Of a stretch of DNA of 64,000 nt, positions 58,563-64,000 are shown piece by piece. Every line of letters begins with the position of its first letter. Position 1 is the first letter of the stretch. The notes beneath the pieces were generated by a model. The model had not been told where the DNA came from, ran no database searches, and worked only from the letters and a program-made list of their open reading frames with translations. This stretch comes from Uloborus plumipes (lineage: Eukaryota; Arthropoda; Arachnida; Araneae; Uloboridae): the NCBI GenBank assembly GCA_038373865.1, contig JAXGGA010000075.1, positions 1 through 64,000 on the forward strand. The letters are read 5' to 3'. The position numbers were made by a program, and so were the translations under genes.

Positions 58563-60151
58563 TCTAATACCTTTAAATGAGCAATTCTTGTATATATATA
58601 TATATATATTTATTTTTCGGATCTCAAAAACGGCTCTAACGATTTCGATAAAATTTGGTATTTAGATAGAGTTTTGGTTTCTGAGTTCATCTACGTCGGC
58701 GTTTTTTCTGTAAAAACGCGAGTTTTCACAAAAACCCTCTTTTTTTTGTGCCTTCATTGAAAGTTTGAGAAGCTTTTATTTCGCCATTTTCTTTATGATT
58801 ACTTTCATTGTTGCTGTTTCCGTGGAGACGTTAAATTGTTACTGTTTTTGAAATGTTAAAGCAATGCTTCACTAGATAACAGGCTGTTTCATTTATTCAA
58901 AAGCCATGGAATAAAAGCAGTGGTTATTGTCCACCGACATCTATTGAATTTTATGGTCACTTACATTATATAAAAATCAGATTACTTTTTACTTTTCAAG
59001 TGCGATTTCAAAATTGAGTATAAAAGTGTTATAGTTAGTTTTAAAATACTTTTTTTCCTCCTCAAGAGTGTTTAGTAAGATATTTCAGGTAAAAAATCAA
59101 TAAATATGAAACTCATTCTTAAAATATTAAGTTTCGAAACAAAATTACATCCAATATCTTTAGACGAGCAATTCTTGTAATATATTTCGGATCTCGAAAA
59201 CGGCTCTAACGATTTTGATAAAATTTTGTACTTAGATATAGTTTTGGTTTTTGAGTTCATCTACGTCGGCGTTTTTTCTGTAAAAACGCAAGTTTTCACA
59301 AAAAATCCCGTTTTTCGTGCTTTCATTAAATGTTTGACGAGCTTTCTTTCGCCATTTTCTTTATGATTACTCTTATTGTTACTGTTTCAACCACGTTTTA
59401 TTATAACAATGGATTTCATATTTAATCACATCAGCGTAAATTTTAATTTTTATGGCATTTGGCAAACGAGTTTTGGCAACATGTTAAAATTATTATTGTT
59501 TTTGAAATTTAAAAGAGATCGATCAAAATAAAGTTAGAATTGGGTGTGGGCCGCGGTAGTCCGATCGGTAAGTCGTCGGACTCGTAACCGGAGGGTCCCG
59601 GATAGAGGAAGCCCAGCCGATCAAAGATCCACCGTCTTCATTAATGGTGATTTGGGGACGTTAAAATATTCGGGGTCATAAAATCCTTCAAGTGAGACGA
59701 TACCTCAGGAGGATGCTGGGCCAAGGGTTTGCTCGGCCCTTGGGCCTGGTTCAAACATGAACAGAGCGCTCTTCAGGGCCCCATCCCGGTTAAACCACGA
59801 GTTGTGGTATATACGGGGGAACCTTGGAGAGTCAAGTGAAGTGAAAGTGAAAACCAACTGCAACTAAATGCGTACTGGAGAACAGGGACTCTGCATATAT
59901 TCTCATCAACCCCTAACGCGCCTTCAGCGCCAAATGAAATGAAATTGGGTGTGATTTTACGGTGAGCATGGATTTAATAAGGTTGTGTTTTTTAAAACAA
60001 ATTTCGGCTGTTTTAAATGCGTAATTGCAACCAAAGGCTTAAAAATGCTTTTCAAGTTAATCTAAATAAATACTTCGCATTTTAGAAAAAAACACGAGTT
60101 TACAAACCTCTTTTTTTTTTTAACCGAGTGGGCTCGGTCCCCAGGTACTAA
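58563..60151 (+). mobile_element. Decayed Helitron with duplicated 5' region
   Basis: Starts TCTAATACCTTTAAATGAGC at 58563 after host A, then a TA microsatellite (58591-58609) and GATCTCAAAAACGGCTCTAA. The 3' end is a CCGAG-TGGG-CTCGG hairpin (60124-60137) followed by TCCCCAGGTACTAA, a mutated CTAG, then T. The 5' block (GAGCAATTCTTG ... CATCTACGTCGGCGTTTTTT) is repeated at about 59166-59400. A SINE is inserted at 59549. No coding. Confidence 0.7.
59549..59942 (+). mobile_element. tRNA-derived SINE, 394 bp
   Basis: Flanked by the exact 11-bp duplication AATTGGGTGTG (59538-59548, 59943-59953). The head GGCCGCGGTAGTCCGATCGG then TAAGTCGTCGGACTCGTAAC resembles a tRNA A-box and anticodon arm (CTCGTAA loop). 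GGTCCCGGATAGAGG stands where the B box should be, so the promoter is degenerate. The body is GC-rich (GCTCGGCCCTTGGGCCTGG) and ends in a short AAATGAAATGA tail. Inserted in the Helitron. Confidence 0.85.
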
Positions 60152-60180
60152 TTATTAACGAAAATAGAAAGCACATGATA

Positions 60181-61578
60181 TCCCTACACTGCATGATTTT
60201 TTATTTTTCGTAGAAAAAAATATATGTGTTTGTCAAGGTAATAAGAAAACATGGAAAAATATTTTAAAAAATTTAACTCTAAATTTTCACCCCTTTCTAA
60301 TTAAAAATAGTTTTGTTGCCAAATGGCTACACCATGCATTCAACAGATAAAAATGATTTTAAATGATAGTCTTGAAATTAGTTCTTTTTTGTAAAAAAAT
60401 AGAGGAATTGAACATTTGGTGCACTGTACTCTTGTAATCCTTTACATTTTGACATTTTACATTATTTTTTATATGTACTTGTACTTTCTGATGATCAATT
60501 CTGTCAAATCTGATGTCTTTTAGAGACTCTCTTGCGCAAGCTTTCTTTCTTTTCTCTCTTTTTTTTTTAGTTTGTAACTCTAGTTCCTCTGTAGCTAATG
60601 GTCTTTTTTTAATACGCTTTTATTAATTTCACATGTGGGTTTGTTTGTATGTATTTATGTATGTATGTTCCTCTGAATAAAAGATAAAATTTACGTTCTT
60701 TGCAAATATAAAAAGTAATATATTTAATATTATTTTTAATACTAAAGGCTAAACTGTATTGCATATTGATGTATTATAAGTGCATGTAAACTTAAGTGCG
60801 GATATTCAGTAGTTTTGAAAATCAGAGGGAAACCCGTGATGATCACAGCGCATTCCAATGTAAAAGCGTATTTTTTAGTTTTTTTTCAAAACTATATTTT
60901 AAACCTATTAATGACTTTACTTGTCCGTGTAAGCACAACGTTTGTGCTAACTGAAATCTAAAATGAACACGTTTTGAAGGCTTTTCCCTATTGATTTTTT
61001 GTTTGTTCACTCTGTTGAACATCAACTAAGCATTGATAATTGCGAGGTCTTATAAACGGTAGTACCACTTTTGGGTCCGCATGATTATATTATACCTTCC
61101 AAAAAGAGAAAGAAGCTAGCGCGAAACATAAACAAAGCACATACTTCATGAACTATAGAGATGAATCGAAGTGTTCTCTGTATGCTTACTGCATAATGTT
61201 GCCAAATGGCTACAGACGTGTATTATACCCTAGATTTTTTCCAAATAATTATTTTGATGTAAAACACATCTTAAACGAAAGATAAATGTTTATTTTATTC
61301 ATGTTATTTTTTTGAAAGACAAAGAAAGATATTTGATTGTAAAAAATAATTTCAAAACTTGGTAGTTTGAGTGATTTTAAAAGCTATCCATTTAGATTCA
61401 TTTAAGAGCATGTAACAGACCAGTGCTGTCATGTATGGAGGATAAATGGTGATAATTGCTTTAAATATACCCAATACTTGCTTTTTATGCATTAAGTTGC
61501 CTTATGACTACATTCTGCTATTCATAAGGAGGACAAATTGTCCATGTATCCAATTGGCAACACCATGCAGTGTAGGGA
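60181..61578. mobile_element. 1.4-kb TA-flanked element
   Basis: Perfect 15-bp inverted ends TCCCTACACTGCATG and CATGCAGTGTAGGGA, flanked by TA (60179-60180, 61579-61580). Subterminal GTTGCCAAATGGCTACA occurs near 60314 and 61197, and its complement-like TTGGCAACACC next to the right end. A 300-bp internal stretch matches 3740-4100. No transposase frame. Class II, probably Tc1/mariner-like by the TA duplication. Confidence 0.75.
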
Positions 61579-61606
61579 TATACAATATTTGACAAAATAT
61601 GATTCT

Positions 61607-63655
61607 TTTTTAGCCTACTTTCCCGTTTAAAAATAAAAGAAAGACGAAAAAAGTATTAAATTGGCTTAATGCATCTAAAAAATATCGCCAAGTCCAAAAA
61701 ATATCGCCAAGTTAAAAAAAATATCGCCAAGTCCAAAAAATATCGCCAAGTTAAAAAAATAAAAAGGTAAAATGAATATCGAAAAATTAAAAGTTTGAAA
61801 GTAGGGTATTGAGATGGGGAATTTGTGTGTCGGTCTGTCGGTCTGTCGGTCGGTCTGTCTGTCTGTCCCCCCCTAATAACTTTTGAATGAATATTCCGAT
61901 TTGGACAATCTTTTTTTTGTTGGAAAGATCTCGGCGAGTACAGCTCATTCCCATATTTGATTTTTCGATTTGAACAATTTTTGGTTCAACTTTGAGCCGT
62001 TCAAACAACCTGTCCCGCGATGCTAACTTTTTAGTTAACAGTCCGATTTGAACAAACTTTTTTTTGTTCGAAAGATCTTTTCAAGGATACTTCATTCCTG
62101 TATCTACATTTTCGATTTGAACAATTTTTCGTTCAACATTGAACCGTTCAAGCAACCTTTCCCCCCTAATAACTTTTGAATGAACATTCCGATTTGAACA
62201 AACTTTTTTTTGTTGGATAGATCTCGGCGATTACAACTCATTCCCATATTTGATTTTTCGATTTAAACAATTTTGGTTCAACATTGAACCGTTCAAGCAA
62301 CCTTCCCCCCCCCCTAATAACTTTTGAGTGAACATTCCGATTTGAACAAACTTTTTTTTGTTGGAAAGATTTCGGCGAGTACAACTCATTCCCATATTTG
62401 ATTTTTCGATTTGAACAATTTTTGGTTCAACTTTGAACCGTTCAAACAACCTGTCCCGCGATGCTAACTTTTGAGTGAACAGTCCGATTTCAACAAACTT
62501 TTTTTTGTTCGAAAGATCTTATCAAGGATACTTCATTCCCGTATTTACATTTTCGATTTAAACAATTTTTCGTTCAACATTGAACCGCTCAAGCAAGCTG
62601 TCACCCCTAATAATTTTTGAGTGAACAGTCCGATTTAAATAAACTTTTTTTTTGTTCGAATTATCTCAGCAAGGATACTTCATTACAGTATTTAAATTTT
62701 CAATTTGAACATTTTTTCGTTCAACATTGAACCGTTCAAGCAACCTTTCCCCACCTAATAACTTCTGAGTGAACCATCCGAATGGAATAAACTTTTTTTT
62801 GTTTGAAAGATCTCGGAGAGGTTCATTCCCTTATTTCGCTTTTTGGTTTGAACCATTTTTCGTTCAATATTGAACCGTTCAGAAAAAAATTTAACATTAG
62901 CGCCTACGGGGAATTTAAGTTGAATGTTGATCCTGGAGCTTAAAGTCGGATTTCCTTCAAACTAACTTTGTAAAAAAATGGTTTTGATAAATAATGTTTG
63001 TAAAGTACTTTTCTGAATAATCTTCTGTGAGGACTCTGATTCCGACTCCGACTCCACAAACATGGCGGAAATGCAGGCTCAGAAAAAAATGACTGACTGT
63101 GCAGACGATTTTTTGTTTATTTATTCATTTGTGTTATTTTATTTATTACTATTATTTTTTTTTTGGCAGACGATTTTTTTTTTGTAACAAAAGTGTTTCA
63201 TTCACGAGGGCATATTATTCTTTATTTATATTTAACAACTGGCAACGGTTTAAAAGTGAAAATCGAGACATTTTATCGACGGACGAGTTTTTTTTCCTTT
63301 CTTTGATAAAATGTGTTTTGATGTACTTTGTACTTTTATTTATTTATTTATTTATTTTTTTTTTTTGAAAACGATTGAGGAATTTTTCTACGGAAGAACT
63401 GTAACAGTTACATTCTTTAAAAGGTGCGACAAAACTTCATTTATTCATTTATTTACTTTTTATGTCTCTATTTCATCTGATGAGAGGGGTATATTTTGCT
63501 TTTAGAAATCAGCTTTAAGTGCTAAAAAGGTATGTTTGACATAATGTTTAGTCTCAGATGATCAAGAGAATAATGATCAGATACTAGAATGCCGATGTCG
63601 ATGTACGGGAAAGTAGGCTCGTTTAGTTCTTGACAGAACTTCTTGTCTTTTTGCT
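61607..63655 (-). mobile_element. Satellite-carrying DNA element, copy 2
   Basis: Inverted counterpart of 4930-6851. AGCCTACTTTCCCGT at 61612-61626 and ACGGGAAAGTAGGCT at 63605-63619. Same internal order in reverse: ATATCGCCAAGT repeats (61680-61750), microsatellite, 147-bp array, AT-rich end, then a shared GAACTTCTTG flank. The copies are close in sequence but differ in unit number and homopolymer length. Confidence 0.8.
61870..62890 (-). repeat. 147-bp tandem repeat array, seven units
   Basis: TTGAACCGTTC-type motifs near 61995, 62143, 62287, 62438, 62583, 62730 and 62873 mark seven units, one more than in copy 1. The frames at 61787-62008 and 62231-62449 are translations of the repeat. 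Confidence 0.85.
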
Positions 63656-64000
63656 AAATTGTTCTTTTTTTTTTCGTTCACCTCCTTTTCGCTTAGAGAT
63701 ATATTAACTTTTAGAACTTATCTTCAAAAATTACTCAAAACTTTATTCATGTCTTAAAATAACTCTCATGAAAAAACTCTGAATTTTATTCAAGCACACA
63801 CACAGTTTTATTGCAACGATGTACACCAAAAAAACTCATCACTGTAAATCAACCTAAACAAAGCACCTAAAAAAAGCAAAAAAACCTTCCTAACCTCATT
63901 AAAATTGCTCTTTCTAATACTCTTCCAAAAATAATAGTAGTGCATCTAACTAATAGTACTGCATCTAAACACTATTAAATTAAGTATACGCAGCCGATAA
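63656..64000. other. AT-rich spacer to window end
   Basis: Nothing recognised. AATAGTA.TGCATCTAA is repeated twice near 63930-63970. Confidence 0.5.

Noticed and set aside
3740..63655. One large inverted duplication joining 3.7-6.9 kb and 60.6-63.7 kb
   Set aside because: Order is wrong: the 3.7-4.1 kb match lies at 60.6-60.9 kb, left of the satellite element, not right of it as a single inversion would give. The two matches belong to separate elements.

Overview
This is about 64 kb of AT-rich eukaryotic DNA with no complete host gene that I can recognise. The mix of repeats (Helitrons with TC...CTAG ends, pogo-like, Tc1-like, hAT and piggyBac-type elements, tRNA-derived SINEs, long AT-rich spacers, microsatellites) points to an arthropod. 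A chelicerate, most likely a spider, is my best guess, but that is inference from repeat style and no host protein supports it. The longest open frames are translations of repeats or low-complexity sequence, apart from relics of transposases.

Layout. 1-430 is a CT/GC-rich block that could be the edge of a host promoter or 5' exon. 430-16400 is mostly unremarkable AT-rich spacer, broken by a short inverted-repeat element (1527-1805), a large satellite-carrying element (4930-6851) and a perfect 27-bp hairpin (9712-9778). 16408-19064 is a long-inverted-repeat element with a second element (16415-18403) inserted in its left end; the inner one holds a broken gene. 21590-22720 is a spacer stretch with a regulatory look. 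From 24 to 46 kb come seven copies of one CACTG-ended family, a pogo-like element (25581-27448), a 2.5-kb element built on GGACGTCC motifs (27617-30084), a TTAA-flanked MITE (34677-35075), and a nest at 36650-41615: one Helitron containing two further head-to-tail Helitrons, a hAT MITE and a deleted hAT transposon that still encodes the transposase dimerisation domain. 46845-50338 is a second, inverted pogo-like copy with an internal 520-bp duplication and a deleted Tc1 element inside it. The right end holds a second TTAA MITE (51667-52076), a small relative of the 16.4-kb element (54436-55050), another composite Helitron (56663-57686) with a palindromic MITE inside, a decayed Helitron hosting a SINE (58563-60151), a 1.4-kb TA-flanked element (60181-61578), and an inverted second copy of the satellite-carrying element (61607-63655).

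How the parts relate. The window contains its own controls: four insertions have an uninterrupted counterpart elsewhere in the window (hAT MITE, palindromic MITE, Tc1 element, GGACGTCC element), so element ends and target-site duplications can be read directly. Two patterns stand out. First, the two composite Helitrons carry doubled 5' ends and doubled 3' hairpins, as if ends had been bypassed and flanking DNA captured. Second, several apparently unrelated DNA elements repeat their own terminal motif many times inside their bodies.
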